Shown piece after piece: positions 19,680-28,408 of a stretch of DNA of 64,000 nt (the first letter of the stretch is position 1; every line of letters starts with the position of its first letter). The stretch is from positions 682,001 through 746,000 of the forward strand of contig NZ_AP014648.1 in assembly GCF_000828475.1 (NCBI RefSeq), in the 5' to 3' direction. The notes under the pieces were generated by a model, which was not told the DNA's origin, did not search any database, and saw only the letters and a list, made by a program, of their open reading frames with translations. A program made the position numbers and the translations under genes. This DNA is from Methyloceanibacter caenitepidi. GTDB lineage: Bacteria > Pseudomonadota > Alphaproteobacteria > Rhizobiales > Methyloligellaceae.

Positions 19680-21254
19680 GTGAACGCCATTGCGAATATG
19701 GCGCGGCTGACGAAGGCAGGCGCGACCCTCGCCTGGAGCGGCGCGCGGGTTCTGCCCGACGATGCGCGCGTGTCCGGTCCGCTGGCCGTATTCGGCCGGG
19801 TCACGGCGCCCTTGCGCAAGAAGGGCAGCACCGAGAACGAAGCGCGGCTGTCGTCGGCGCTGACCTCCCTCGGGCCGTCATACATCAAGCTCGGTCAGTT
19901 TCTCGCCACGCGGGACGACATTGTCGGCCGGGAGCTGGCGCGCGATCTCTCGACCCTGCAAGACCGCCTTCCGTCGTTCTCTCAAGACGAAGCGGTCAAG
20001 CTGGTCGAAGCGGAGCTTGATGCGCCTATCACCAAGCTCTTCGCCGAATTCGGACCGCCGGTGGCAGCGGCCTCCATCGCCCAGGTGCACAAGGCAAAGG
20101 TCAAAGGACCCGACGGCACTTTCAAGGACATGGCCGTGAAGGTGCTGCGCCCCGGCATCGAGCAGCGCTTCAAGAAGGATCTCGATTCCTATTTCTTCGC
20201 CGCGCGGATGATCGAGCGTTTTCATGCGCCCTCCCGGCGGCTGCGCCCCATCGCCGTCGTCGACACGCTGGCGAAGTCGGTCGCGATCGAGATGGATTTG
20301 CGTATGGAGGCGGCGGCCATTTCGGAGATGGCCGACAATATCGTCGGCGACGAGGGCTTTCTCGTTCCCACTGTGGACTGGAAGCGCAGCGCCCGCCGCG
20401 TCCTGACGCTCGAGTGGATCGAGGGCACGCCCATGGGCGACTTGGCGGCGCTGAAGGCGAAGGGGCACGACCTCCAGGCGCTGGGCGCGACGCTGATGCA
20501 GACCTTCCTGCGCCACGCGCTGCGCGACGGCTTCTTCCACGCGGACATGCACCAGGGCAATCTCTTCGTCGATGCGGAGGGCCGCATCGTTGCGGTCGAT
20601 TTCGGCATCATGGGCCGTCTCGGCATGAAAGAGCGCCGCTTCCTCGCCGAGATTCTCTATGGCTTCATCACGCGCGATTACCGCCGTGTCGCCGAAGTGC
20701 ATTTCGATGCGGGCTACGTGCCGCGCAAACATTCAGTGGCGCAATTCGCCCAGGCCCTGCGCGCGATCGGCGAGCCCATTATGGACCGTCCCGCCAACGA
20801 AATCTCGATGGCCCAGCTGCTCGGACAGTTGCTGCAGTACACGGAAGTGTTCGACATGCAGACGCGGCCCGAGCTGATCCTGCTGCAGAAGACCATGGTC
20901 GTGGTTGAAGGGGTGGGCCGGACGCTCGATCCGGAGCTGAACATGTGGGTCGTGTCCGAGCCGATCGTGAAGGAGTGGCTCGAGAGCCAGCTCGGCGCGG
21001 GCGCGCGGATCGAGCAGGCCGCCGAAGGCGCCGCGTCCGTCGGCCGCTTTGTCGGCGATCTGCCGAAGCTCCTGCGTCAGGCCGAGCGGACGGCGGATTC
21101 GTTCGCGGAAATGGCCGAGGACGGGCTGCGCCTGGACGACGTGAGCGTGGCGCGGCTGGCGCAGGCGCAGAGAGCCCAAGACCGCTGGACGCGGCTGGGC
21201 ATCTGGGTGGGCGCGCTCGCGCTCCTCGCCATCGCGGTCGCGCAGATTTTCTGA
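19680..21254 (+). CDS. ubiB: UbiB-family atypical kinase (ubiquinone biosynthesis)
   Basis: ABC1/ADCK-type atypical protein kinase-like ATPase that supports ubiquinone assembly at the inner membrane. 524 aa, GTG start with GTGAGG upstream. The family's KLGQ motif is at 70-73 and the Ala-rich loop (AAASIAQVH, replacing the kinase P-loop) at 129-137. HADMHQGNLFV and VDFGIMGRL are the catalytic and metal-binding segments. A C-terminal hydrophobic segment (WVGALALLAIAVAQIF) anchors it. It is downstream of ubiE, 122 bases away across the palindromic repeat. Confidence 0.93.
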   Translation: MNAIANMARLTKAGATLAWSGARVLPDDARVSGPLAVFGRVTAPLRKKGSTENEARLSSALTSLGPSYIKLGQFLATRDDIVGRELARDLSTLQDRLPSFSQDEAVKLVEAELDAPITKLFAEFGPPVAAASIAQVHKAKVKGPDGTFKDMAVKVLRPGIEQRFKKDLDSYFFAARMIERFHAPSRRLRPIAVVDTLAKSVAIEMDLRMEAAAISEMADNIVGDEGFLVPTVDWKRSARRVLTLEWIEGTPMGDLAALKAKGHDLQALGATLMQTFLRHALRDGFFHADMHQGNLFVDAEGRIVAVDFGIMGRLGMKERRFLAEILYGFITRDYRRVAEVHFDAGYVPRKHSVAQFAQALRAIGEPIMDRPANEISMAQLLGQLLQYTEVFDMQTRPELILLQKTMVVVEGVGRTLDPELNMWVVSEPIVKEWLESQLGAGARIEQAAEGAASVGRFVGDLPKLLRQAERTADSFAEMAEDGLRLDDVSVARLAQAQRAQDRWTRLGIWVGALALLAIAVAQIF

Positions 21255-21314
21255 GGCCCAACCAACGGGCTTGGCTGTGATAGACTATCGCTTGAGAACG
21301 CAAGGACTGAACCG

Positions 21315-22541
21315 ATGCTGAGCGGCAAGCGCATCCTTCTGATCGTCGGCGGCGGCATCGCCGCCTACAAGTCCCTGGAACTCGTGCGCCGTCTGCGCGA
21401 GCGGGGGGCGTCCGTCCGCGTCGTCCTGACAGAAGGCGGCGCGCAATTCGTGACGCCGCTTTCCTTCGCCGTTCTGTCGGGCGAGGAAGCCTTCACCGAT
21501 CTTTTCGACCTCAAGGACGAGGCGGACATCGGGCATATCCAGCTCAGCCGCGAGGCCGATCTCGTGGTGGTAGCGCCGGCGACCGCGGACCTCCTCGCCA
21601 AGATGGCGAACGGGCTGGCCAACGATCTTGCTTCCACCGTGCTGATGGCGACGGACAAGACGGTGCTCGTGGCGCCCGCCATGAACGTGCGCATGTGGGA
21701 GCATCCCGCGACGTTGCGCAACGTCGCAACCTTGCGTGCCGACGGCGTGCGATTCGTCGGCCCTGAGGAGGGCGACATGGCGTGCGGCGAATTCGGTCCC
21801 GGCCGCATGGCCGAGCCCGAGGATATTGCCGATGCGATCGAGCGCGTGTTGCCAAGTGCACAAGGTACATCGCTGGTGGGCCGCCATGTCTTGATCACCT
21901 CCGGGCCGACCTATGAGCCGATCGATCCCGTGCGCTACATCGCCAATCGCTCGTCGGGCAAGCAAGGCCATGCCTTGGCGCGGGCCGCGAAAGACATGGG
22001 CGCGCGCGTCACGTTGATCTCGGGGCCGACGCACCTGCCGGACATTCCGGGCGTGACGACGGCCAAGGTCGAGACCGCCGCGGACATGCTCGATGCGGCG
22101 CTTGGGGCGCTCCCCGCCGATGTCGCGATCTGCGCCGCTGCCGTCGCCGATTGGCGCGCGGCCACCCAAGCCATGGAGAAGCTGAAAAAGGAGGAGGGCC
22201 AGACCGCGCTCAGTCTCGCGCTGGCCCGCAACCCGGACATTCTGGCGACCCTCGCGGCCCCGGGTGCGCGGCGGCCGACGCTGGTCATCGGGTTCGCGGC
22301 GGAGACCGAAACCATCATCACCCATGCGCAGGAAAAACTGAGCCGGAAAGGAGCGGACTGGATCGTTGCCAACGATGTGTCCCCGGATACGGGCATCATG
22401 GGAGGCGACCGGACCGAGGTCCATCTCGTCTCGGCTTCGGGCGTGGAAGATTGGCCGGCCATGAGCAAGGACGAGATGGCGGTGAAGCTTCTCGGCCGCG
22501 CCGCCGAGGCGCTGCAGACGATGCAGCTCGCGGCGGAATAG
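21315..22541 (+). CDS. coaBC: Bifunctional coenzyme A biosynthesis protein CoaBC
   Basis: Phosphopantothenoylcysteine synthetase/decarboxylase, two consecutive steps of CoA synthesis. 408 aa. The N-terminal flavin decarboxylase domain shows the catalytic His in [24 protein letters not shown], and the catalytic Cys in [11 protein letters not shown]. The C-terminal CoaB domain shows [16 protein letters not shown], and a Lys pair in MEKLKKEEG. It is 60 bases after ubiB and 8 bases before dut, so part of one co-directional run. Confidence 0.96.
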   Translation: MLSGKRILLIVGGGIAAYKSLELVRRLRERGASVRVVLTEGGAQFVTPLSFAVLSGEEAFTDLFDLKDEADIGHIQLSREADLVVVAPATADLLAKMANGLANDLASTVLMATDKTVLVAPAMNVRMWEHPATLRNVATLRADGVRFVGPEEGDMACGEFGPGRMAEPEDIADAIERVLPSAQGTSLVGRHVLITSGPTYEPIDPVRYIANRSSGKQGHALARAAKDMGARVTLISGPTHLPDIPGVTTAKVETAADMLDAALGALPADVAICAAAVADWRAATQAMEKLKKEEGQTALSLALARNPDILATLAAPGARRPTLVIGFAAETETIITHAQEKLSRKGADWIVANDVSPDTGIMGGDRTEVHLVSASGVEDWPAMSKDEMAVKLLGRAAEALQTMQLAAE

Positions 22542-22549
22542 GGGGCCGG

Positions 22550-22999
22550 ATGAAGCCTCGCTTGCGCGTCCTGCGGCTTCCGCATGGAGAAGGCCTCAAG
22601 CTGCCGGCCTATCAGACCGACCACGCGGCTGGCTTCGATCTTGTCGCGGCGATCGGTGAGAACGAACCCGTTGTCTTGAGCGCCGGTGCGCGGGGGGCCG
22701 TGCCCACGGGTCTCGTGTTCGAATTGCCGGAAGGCTATGAGGCGCAGGTGCGGCCGCGTTCGGGGCTCGCGTTGAAGCACGGCGTGACGGTGCTCAACAG
22801 CCCCGGCACGATCGATGCGGACTACCGCGGCGAGGTGCAGGTCGTGCTTATCAATCATAGCGATGAGGCGTTCCGCATCGCCCGCGGCGATCGCATCGCG
22901 CAAGTCGTCATTGCGCCCGTAACGGCCGTCGAGATTGCCGAAGTTTCGGACGTGAGCGACACGGCGCGCGGCGCAGGCGGCTTCGGCTCGACCGGCTGA
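22550..22999 (+). CDS. dut: dUTP diphosphatase
   Basis: Trimeric dUTPase that hydrolyses dUTP to dUMP, keeping uracil out of DNA and supplying dTMP synthesis. 149 aa. Motifs: HAAGFDLVA (1), [12 protein letters not shown] (2), [13 protein letters not shown] (3), [12 protein letters not shown] (4) and the flexible C-terminal [10 protein letters not shown] (5). All five are present. It starts 8 bases after coaBC, an association common in proteobacteria. Confidence 0.97.
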   Translation: MKPRLRVLRLPHGEGLKLPAYQTDHAAGFDLVAAIGENEPVVLSAGARGAVPTGLVFELPEGYEAQVRPRSGLALKHGVTVLNSPGTIDADYRGEVQVVLINHSDEAFRIARGDRIAQVVIAPVTAVEIAEVSDVSDTARGAGGFGSTG

Positions 23000-23023
23000 G
23001 CGCAACCGGGACGGCACGGTTGG

Positions 23024-23038
23024 GGCGCCACTGGCGCC
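23024..23038. repeat. 15-bp perfect dyad between dut and moeB
   Basis: GGCGCCA-C-TGGCGCC, a near-seamless GC-rich palindrome 24 bases after the dut stop and 32 bases before the moeB start. With no T run it is not an intrinsic terminator. It could be a regulator site or stem. Confidence 0.4.
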
Positions 23039-23070
23039 ATTCCAGGCAAGGAGATGCTTCGATCAACACC

Positions 23071-23874
23071 ATGCTGACAGACGAGGAAATTGCCCGGTAT
23101 CGCCGGCATCTGGTCTTGAAAGAGATCGGCGGCGAGGGGCAGCGGCGCTTGAAGCAGGCGAGCGTGCTGGTCGTAGGCGCGGGCGGTCTCGGATCGCCGC
23201 TGATCCTTTATCTGGCGGCGGCCGGTGTCGGCCAGATCGGCATCATCGACGACGACCGCGTCAGCCTCGACAATCTCCAGCGCCAGGTTCTGCACGGCAC
23301 GGAGTCCGTCGGCATGCAGAAGACGCGCAGCGCCGCGACGACCGTCTGGAGCCTCAACCCCCATGTGGATGTGAAGCTCTTCACCACGCGCCTGGTGGCG
23401 GAGAACGCAATCAGCATTGTAGGCGGCTTCGACATTGTCGCGGACGGTTCCGACAATTTCACCACGCGCTATCTCGTCAACGATGCCTGCTATTTTGCGA
23501 AGCGGCCCCTGGTCGCCGCCGCTCTCGGGCCGTTCGACGGTCAATTGACCACGTTCCGCGCTTTCGAGACCGATGCGGACGGGAAACCCAAGCCAAACTA
23601 TCGCTGCTTGTTCCCGGCCCCGCCGCCGGAGGGAACAGTGCCTGCCTGTTCGGAGGCCGGCATCTTGGGAGCCGTGGCGGGCGTCCTCGGCACTCTTCAG
23701 GCCGTGGAGGTCGTCAAGGAACTTCTCGGAATCGGCGAGGGGCTGGTGGGCCGACTCATGCTCTATGACGCGCTCCAAGCCCGTTTCTCGCAGATCGGCT
23801 ATGCCTGGGATCCCGAGAACCCTTTGAACGGCAGGAATCCTAGCCTCAAGGACCTGTCGCACCATATCGGCTGA
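23071..23874 (+). CDS. moeB: MoeB/ThiF-family sulfur-carrier adenylyltransferase
   Basis: E1-like enzyme that adenylates the C-terminus of a ubiquitin-like sulfur carrier (MoaD or ThiS). 267 aa from ATG 23071. Nucleotide-binding VVGAGGLGSP is at 35-43, the Arg finger at R71 (LQRQ), and DGSDNF at 125-130. C193 in VPACSE matches the conserved Cys. The zinc-binding CxxC pairs of classical MoeB are missing: N176-YRC179 replaces CYRC, and no Cys pair occurs near the C-terminus. AAGGAG is 17 bases upstream, farther than usual, so the start is uncertain. Could serve molybdopterin, thiamine or tRNA thiolation. Confidence 0.88.
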   Translation: MLTDEEIARYRRHLVLKEIGGEGQRRLKQASVLVVGAGGLGSPLILYLAAAGVGQIGIIDDDRVSLDNLQRQVLHGTESVGMQKTRSAATTVWSLNPHVDVKLFTTRLVAENAISIVGGFDIVADGSDNFTTRYLVNDACYFAKRPLVAAALGPFDGQLTTFRAFETDADGKPKPNYRCLFPAPPPEGTVPACSEAGILGAVAGVLGTLQAVEVVKELLGIGEGLVGRLMLYDALQARFSQIGYAWDPENPLNGRNPSLKDLSHHIG

Positions 23875-23955
23875 GTCCCGTTCGCGGCCGCTGTCCCCGT
23901 GGCGCCGACCGCGGGTCTCTGGGCCGCGCCCGTCGGGACAGGATTTCTCAACCTT

Positions 23956-24027
23956 TTGACGGCACGATTCGCCCGTGAAACTCTAAATTGATCGTGTGAA
24001 TATCGATCGTGGGATCGCCTGGCGATC
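23956..24027 (+). promoter_or_regulatory. Candidate promoter and GATCG-repeat operator before the flavin monooxygenase
   Basis: TTGACG (23956-23961) is followed at 19 bases by CTCTAA (23981-23986), a weak promoter. Downstream, GATC occurs four times in 38 bases (23990, 24005, 24013, 24024). Two are GATCGTG direct repeats 15 bases apart, and GATCGC-CTG-GCGATC (24013-24027) is a perfect dyad. Regulator unknown. Confidence 0.35.
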
Positions 24028-24057
24028 ATGCCGGGCGGCCTCGAATGGGGCTGCGCG

Positions 24058-25308
24058 ATGTCGGACGAGCCAAGGCAACGAACGATCACCGCCCAATGCG
24101 CCATTGCCGGCGGCGGGCCGGCGGGCGTGATGATGGGGTTCCTGCTGGCACGCGCCGGCGTGAAGGTCGTCGTCCTCGAGAAGCACGCCGACTTCTTTCG
24201 CGACTTCCGCGGCGACACGATTCACCCCTCCACTCTGGAAGTGATGGACGAGCTCGGCTTGCTCGACGCCTTTCTTGAATTGCCGCACCAGACCGTCGAG
24301 GAACTCAGCGTCGAGATTGGCGACCGCACATTGAAGATTGCCGATTTCTCGCATTTGCCGACAGCGGCGAAATTCATAGCGATGATGCCGCAATGGGACT
24401 TTCTCGATTTTCTCGCAGGCCAAGCGAAGCGGTATCCGAATTTCGATCTGCGCTTGGGCGCTGACGTCGACGAGCTGCTGACCGACAACGGCAAGGTCGT
24501 CGGCCTCAAAGCGGCGACCCATGAAGGCGATCTCGAGGTGCGAGCCGATCTCGTCGTGGGCGCGGACGGCCGTCACTCCACGGTACGGTCGCTCGCCCGT
24601 ATGGAGGTCGAGGATATCGGCGCGCCTATGGACGTGCTTTGGATGCGTGTTTCGCGCAAGCCGGAGGACGGCGATGTGACTTTCGGCCGGATCGAGCCAG
24701 GCCGGTTCTTTATCATGATCAATCGCGGCGACTATTGGCAGTGCGCCTTCGTCATTCCCAAGGGCGGGTTCAACCAGTTGCGGCGCAATGGCCTCGAAGC
24801 CTTCCGTCAGATCATCATGGCGTTGAAGCCGTCGCTCGGCGCGCGCGTTCGCGAGCTCGAGACCTGGGACGATGTGAAGCTGTTGTCGGTTCGCGTCGAT
24901 CGGCTGAAGACGTGGTACCGGCCGGGGCTTCTATGTATCGGCGATGCGGCCCATGCCATGTCTCCGATCGGGGGCGTGGGCGTCAATCTCGCCGTCCAGG
25001 ACGCCGTCGCGGCCGCCAATTTACTGGCGTTGCCCCTGCTCGAGAGGAATGTCTCCGAGACCGATCTCGCGCGGGTGCAGAAGCGCCGCACATTGCCCAT
25101 GAAGCTCACGCAACGGCTGCAGGTCTTCCTGCAGGACCGGGTGGTCACGAGCGTCCTGACGGCGACGGAGATAACGGAGATCCCGTTCCCAGTGAAGACA
25201 CTGAACGACTTTCCCCTGCTGAGGCGCATCCCGGGACGCATTATCGGTCTCGGGTTTCGGCCCGAGCACGTCGCCCTGCCGGAAGTGGCGCGGCCGACCC
25301 GCGCCTGA
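24058..25308 (+). CDS. FAD-dependent monooxygenase (PheA/UbiH-like family)
   Basis: Group A flavoprotein aromatic hydroxylase fold. 416 aa from ATG 24058. The N-terminal Rossmann motif is GGGPAG within AIAGGGPAGVMMGFLLA, ending in an acidic VVVLEKH. The DG motif is GADGRHSTVRS, and the second FAD motif is CIGDAAHAMSPIGGVGVN. Substrate not determinable. The family includes phenol, salicylate and ubiquinone-pathway hydroxylases and antibiotic-modifying enzymes. It is a single-gene unit with GATCG repeats upstream, convergent with the dehydrogenase (6 bases between stops). An earlier ATG at 24028 lies inside the repeats. Confidence 0.85.
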   Translation: MSDEPRQRTITAQCAIAGGGPAGVMMGFLLARAGVKVVVLEKHADFFRDFRGDTIHPSTLEVMDELGLLDAFLELPHQTVEELSVEIGDRTLKIADFSHLPTAAKFIAMMPQWDFLDFLAGQAKRYPNFDLRLGADVDELLTDNGKVVGLKAATHEGDLEVRADLVVGADGRHSTVRSLARMEVEDIGAPMDVLWMRVSRKPEDGDVTFGRIEPGRFFIMINRGDYWQCAFVIPKGGFNQLRRNGLEAFRQIIMALKPSLGARVRELETWDDVKLLSVRVDRLKTWYRPGLLCIGDAAHAMSPIGGVGVNLAVQDAVAAANLLALPLLERNVSETDLARVQKRRTLPMKLTQRLQVFLQDRVVTSVLTATEITEIPFPVKTLNDFPLLRRIPGRIIGLGFRPEHVALPEVARPTRA

Positions 25309-25314
25309 TCCAGC

Positions 25315-26307
25315 TTAGAACATGGCCGGATGGACGCGGTCCGGCGGCGCATGGCCGTCGAGGAAGGTCTTGATGTTGACGATGACCTTCTCGCCCATGT
25401 CGACGCGGCCTTCGAGCGTGGCAGAGCCCATATGCGGGAGCACGACGACTTTCTCGTTCCGCAGAAGCTTGGGGTTCACCGCAGGTTCGTGTTCGAACAC
25501 GTCGAGCCCGGCGCCGGCCAGCTCGTTGTTGTCGATCATGCGGGCGAGGGCGTTCTCGTCGATCACCTCGCCGCGGGCCGTGTTGACGACATAGGCCGAC
25601 GGCTTGAGCAGCGCGAGGCGGCGCGCCGACAGCAAGTGATAGGTCGCCGGCGTGTGCGGGCAGTTGATGGAGATGATGTCCATCCGCGCCAGCATCTGAT
25701 CGAGGCTGTCCCAGTAGGTGGCCTCGAGCGACTTCTCGACATCGGACGCGACCCGGCGCCGGTTGTGATAGTGGATCTGAAGGCCGAACGCCTTGGCGCG
25801 CCGCGCGACGGCCTGGCCGATCCGGCCCATGCCCACGATGCCGAGGCGCTTTCCGTAGATGCGGTGACCCAGCATCCAGGTGGGCGACCAGCCTTGCCAA
25901 TCGTCGCTGCCGGATTTCAGCAGCGCCGCGCCCTCGGTCAAGCGCCGCGGAACGGCGAGGATCAGGGCCATTGTCATGTCGGCCGTGTCTTCGGTGAGGA
26001 CGCCCGGCGTGTTGGTGACGATGATGGCGCGGTTGCGCGCCGTGTCGAGATCGACATTGTCGACGCCGGTGCCGAACTGGGCAATGAGCTTGAGATCGGG
26101 CCCAGCCTGGCTCAGCACGGCGCGGTCGATGCGATCTGTGACGGTCGGCACGAGCACGTGGGCTTCCTTCACGGCGGCGATCAACTCGTCCCGCGTAAAA
26201 GGCCTGTCCTCGAGGTTGAGCCGCGCGTCGAACAGCTCCCGTAGCCGCGTTTCCACGACATCCGGTAGCTTACGCGTGACGATAACGAGCGGTCGTTCTG
26301 TAGCCAT
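25315..26307 (-). CDS. D-2-hydroxyacid dehydrogenase (glyoxylate/hydroxypyruvate reductase-like)
   Basis: NAD(P)H-dependent reductase of 2-oxoacids. 330 aa, GyaR-like. The nucleotide-binding motif is GMGRIGQAVARRAK. The catalytic triad is visible as Arg in NTARGEVIDE, Glu in DVFEHEPAVN and His in LPHMGSATLEGR. Glyoxylate or hydroxypyruvate reduction is the commonest activity in this subgroup and would fit C2 or serine-cycle metabolism, but a different 2-ketoacid is possible. Stand-alone gene, divergent from the SH3 protein. Confidence 0.88.
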   Translation of the reverse strand: MATERPLVIVTRKLPDVVETRLRELFDARLNLEDRPFTRDELIAAVKEAHVLVPTVTDRIDRAVLSQAGPDLKLIAQFGTGVDNVDLDTARNRAIIVTNTPGVLTEDTADMTMALILAVPRRLTEGAALLKSGSDDWQGWSPTWMLGHRIYGKRLGIVGMGRIGQAVARRAKAFGLQIHYHNRRRVASDVEKSLEATYWDSLDQMLARMDIISINCPHTPATYHLLSARRLALLKPSAYVVNTARGEVIDENALARMIDNNELAGAGLDVFEHEPAVNPKLLRNEKVVVLPHMGSATLEGRVDMGEKVIVNIKTFLDGHAPPDRVHPAMF

Positions 26308-26524
26308 AGTTGTGTCCCGTCAGGAGGCAGGGCGGTCCCGAGCCCTAGTTTTCGTAGAATTCTGCGCCCTGTCTAACAGAAGCGACTCCGAGAGATAAAG
26401 CGTCAACTTGGCCCAACTGTGCCGCACGGGCCTCCGAGACGCTCTCTCGGGCCCGCGGAGCCACGATCCGTTCACTTTTCTCCTCCATTCAGAAGGTAAG
26501 ATTCGGTGTCTGAGGGGTGAACCG

Positions 26525-27106
26525 ATGGGAAATCGCAGGACTATAGGGCAGGGGACGGCGCTGGCACTGGCCGGGGGCGCTCTTCTCGCGGGCCTGGTTC
26601 TGCATGGGGCTCCGGCGCCGGTCGCGGCGGCGGAGGTTGTCGTCCCTGTCGCCGCGAACGGCCAAAGCTCCGGCCTGCGCGTGCCGCGCTTCGTCAGCCT
26701 CAAATCGGACAAGGTCAATGTCCGGCGCGGACCCAGCACCGATCAGTCGATCGTCTGGGTGTTCTCACGGGCCGGCCTGCCGGTGGAGGTGATTGCCGAG
26801 TTCGAGAACTGGCGGCGAGTCCGGGACAGCGAAGGCGCCGATGGCTGGGTCTTCCACAGCCTCCTCAGTGGACGGCGTACCGTCCTCGTCAGCCCCTGGA
26901 GCAAGGGCAAGCAGGGCCCGGTCTCGATCCCGCTTCACAGTAGCCGGTCCGCCGGGTCAGGCGTCGTCGCGCAGCTTCAACCGGGAGTCTTGGGCGACCT
27001 CGTCGAATGCGACGGCTCTTGGTGTGAGCTGTCGATCGGCAATTACTCCGGCTACGTGCAACAGGAGAAGCTCTGGGGCGTGTACCGGAACGAGAAGATC
27101 GAGTAG
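26525..27106 (+). CDS. Secreted bacterial SH3-domain protein
   Basis: Exported protein of 193 aa. A signal peptide (about 1-36, ending near PVAAAEV) precedes two SH3-like domains. The first is at about 55-115, with KVNVRRGPSTDQSIVW and a WRRVRDSEGADGWVFHS core. The second is at about 120-190, containing WCELSIGNYSGYV. The family (DUF1058/SH3_4) is periplasmic in alphaproteobacteria and thought to bind cell wall or proteins. No catalytic domain. AGGGGTGA lies 5 bases before the ATG. Convergent with irr. Confidence 0.85.
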   Translation: MGNRRTIGQGTALALAGGALLAGLVLHGAPAPVAAAEVVVPVAANGQSSGLRVPRFVSLKSDKVNVRRGPSTDQSIVWVFSRAGLPVEVIAEFENWRRVRDSEGADGWVFHSLLSGRRTVLVSPWSKGKQGPVSIPLHSSRSAGSGVVAQLQPGVLGDLVECDGSWCELSIGNYSGYVQQEKLWGVYRNEKIE

Positions 27107-27155
27107 CGAGACGCCTGCTGGCGCCGGTAGGGCCGCAAACCTCTGGAAGGGCGGC

Positions 27156-27602
27156 TTAGCTGTCCTTGTCGACGAGACGGACCAGCACGTCCACGCGGCT
27201 GATCACCTTGCCGTCGGGCGCCTCGGGCAAGCCTTCGATGCGGATCGCGCTCGTGTCGATATCAAGCAAATCCGCGCTGTCCTCGCAGAAGAAGTGGAAG
27301 TGGTTCGACGTGTTGGTGTCGAAATATGTCTTCGCGCCTTCCACGGCCACGGCACGCAAGAGGCCAGCCTCGGTGAACTGGTGAAGCGTGTTGTAGACCG
27401 TCGCCAGCGAGACAGGGACCTGCGAAGCAACGGCTTCCTCGTGCAGGCGCTCGGCCGTCACGTGCCGGTCGCCTTCGGCAAAGAGCAGCCGGGCCAGGGC
27501 GAGCCGCTGACGCGTGGGCCGAAGTCCGGCACCGCGCAGCAGCCGTGCTGCATCGCCGGCCGGGGCCATCCTGGGATCGTCTGCGGTCGTCATCTCTGTC
27601 AT
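27156..27602 (-). CDS. irr: Iron response regulator Irr (Fur family)
   Basis: Fur-superfamily regulator that in Rhizobiales reads iron status through heme and represses or activates iron-dependent genes. 148 aa from ATG 27602. The winged-helix region is LRPTRQRLALARLLF to SLATVYNTLHQFTEAGLL, followed by the Irr-type HxH in NHFHFFCED. The N-terminal GCPWH heme-regulatory motif of Bradyrhizobium Irr is absent, as in many relatives. An ATG at 27623 is also in frame, but the predicted promoter (27634-27662) would start transcription only a few bases before it. It diverges from fabA-fabB-fabI, a linkage typical of the order. Confidence 0.9.
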   Translation of the reverse strand: MTEMTTADDPRMAPAGDAARLLRGAGLRPTRQRLALARLLFAEGDRHVTAERLHEEAVASQVPVSLATVYNTLHQFTEAGLLRAVAVEGAKTYFDTNTSNHFHFFCEDSADLLDIDTSAIRIEGLPEAPDGKVISRVDVLVRLVDKDS

Positions 27603-27633
27603 CGTCTCATTCGAATAAGTCATTGAAGCTGGG

Positions 27634-27662
27634 AATATAGTGGGAAGCCACGGCAACCGCAA
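27634..27662 (-). promoter_or_regulatory. Candidate irr promoter
   Basis: On the minus strand TTGCGG (27662-27657) and TATATT (27639-27634) are 17 bases apart. The -10 is good and the -35 matches the consensus at only three positions. Predicted transcription start is near 27627. No ICE-type dyad is recognised over it. Confidence 0.4.
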
Positions 27663-27820
27663 TGCTATGTCCCGGCGGGCATTTTGGTACCTTGACCTGC
27701 GTCATCCAACGGCCCGAAAAAACTCCCGAGCCCCGGAGGTGCCGGGCGGGGTTTTGGTGGACCCGGGCATGTGTTAGGAAACCTGCCCACCGAATGGAAC
27801 ACATTCCCAACGAAGGACAA

Positions 27821-28369
27821 ATGAGCGTGCAAGAACCACTGGCGGAACGGCAGTCCAGCTTCGACTATGAGGATCTGCTTGCCTGCGGCCGGGGCGAGCT
27901 GTTCGGCCCTGGCAACGCGCAATTGCCTCTGCCGCCCATGCTGATGTTCGACCGGATTCCGCTTCTGGACCCGACCGGCGGCGAATTTGGCCGCGGTCAA
28001 ATCGTGGCGGAATTGGACGTGAAGCCCGATCTTTGGTTCTTCGCCTGTCACTTCCAGGGGGATCCCGTCATGCCGGGTTGCCTTGGACTGGACGCGCTCT
28101 GGCAGATGCTCGGGTTCTTCCTCGGCTGTACGGGCGCCCCCGGCAAAGGGCGGGCCCTCGGGGTCGGCGAGGTGAAGTTCTCCGGCATGGTGGTGCCGAC
28201 AGTGAAAAAGCTGGAATATGTCGTCGATGTTCAGCGGGTGATCCGCCGCAAGTTCGCCTTAGGAACCGGCAATGGTCTGCTGAAGGCGGACGGCGAGACG
28301 ATTTACACGGCTCAGGACCTTCGGGTCGGGCTGTTCCAGGCGGAAGAAGGCGCACCCGCTGGTGCATAG
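27821..28369 (+). CDS. fabA: 3-hydroxydecanoyl-ACP dehydratase/isomerase FabA
   Basis: Dehydrates 3-hydroxyacyl-ACP and isomerises trans-2- to cis-3-decenoyl-ACP, the branch point to unsaturated fatty acids. 182 aa. Catalytic H77 is in [14 protein letters not shown] and D91 in GLDALWQM, aligning with His70 and Asp84 of the E. coli enzyme. AAGGA precedes ATG 27821 closely. The frame is open further upstream, but that part reads through the promoter region. First gene of fabA-fabB-fabI. GAATG-N5-CATTC (27792-27806) lies just before the ribosome-binding site. Confidence 0.96.
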   Translation: MSVQEPLAERQSSFDYEDLLACGRGELFGPGNAQLPLPPMLMFDRIPLLDPTGGEFGRGQIVAELDVKPDLWFFACHFQGDPVMPGCLGLDALWQMLGFFLGCTGAPGKGRALGVGEVKFSGMVVPTVKKLEYVVDVQRVIRRKFALGTGNGLLKADGETIYTAQDLRVGLFQAEEGAPAGA

Positions 28370-28408
28370 ACGCTATGTCGCGGCTGCGGCCGGAAGGACG
28401 TTGTGACA

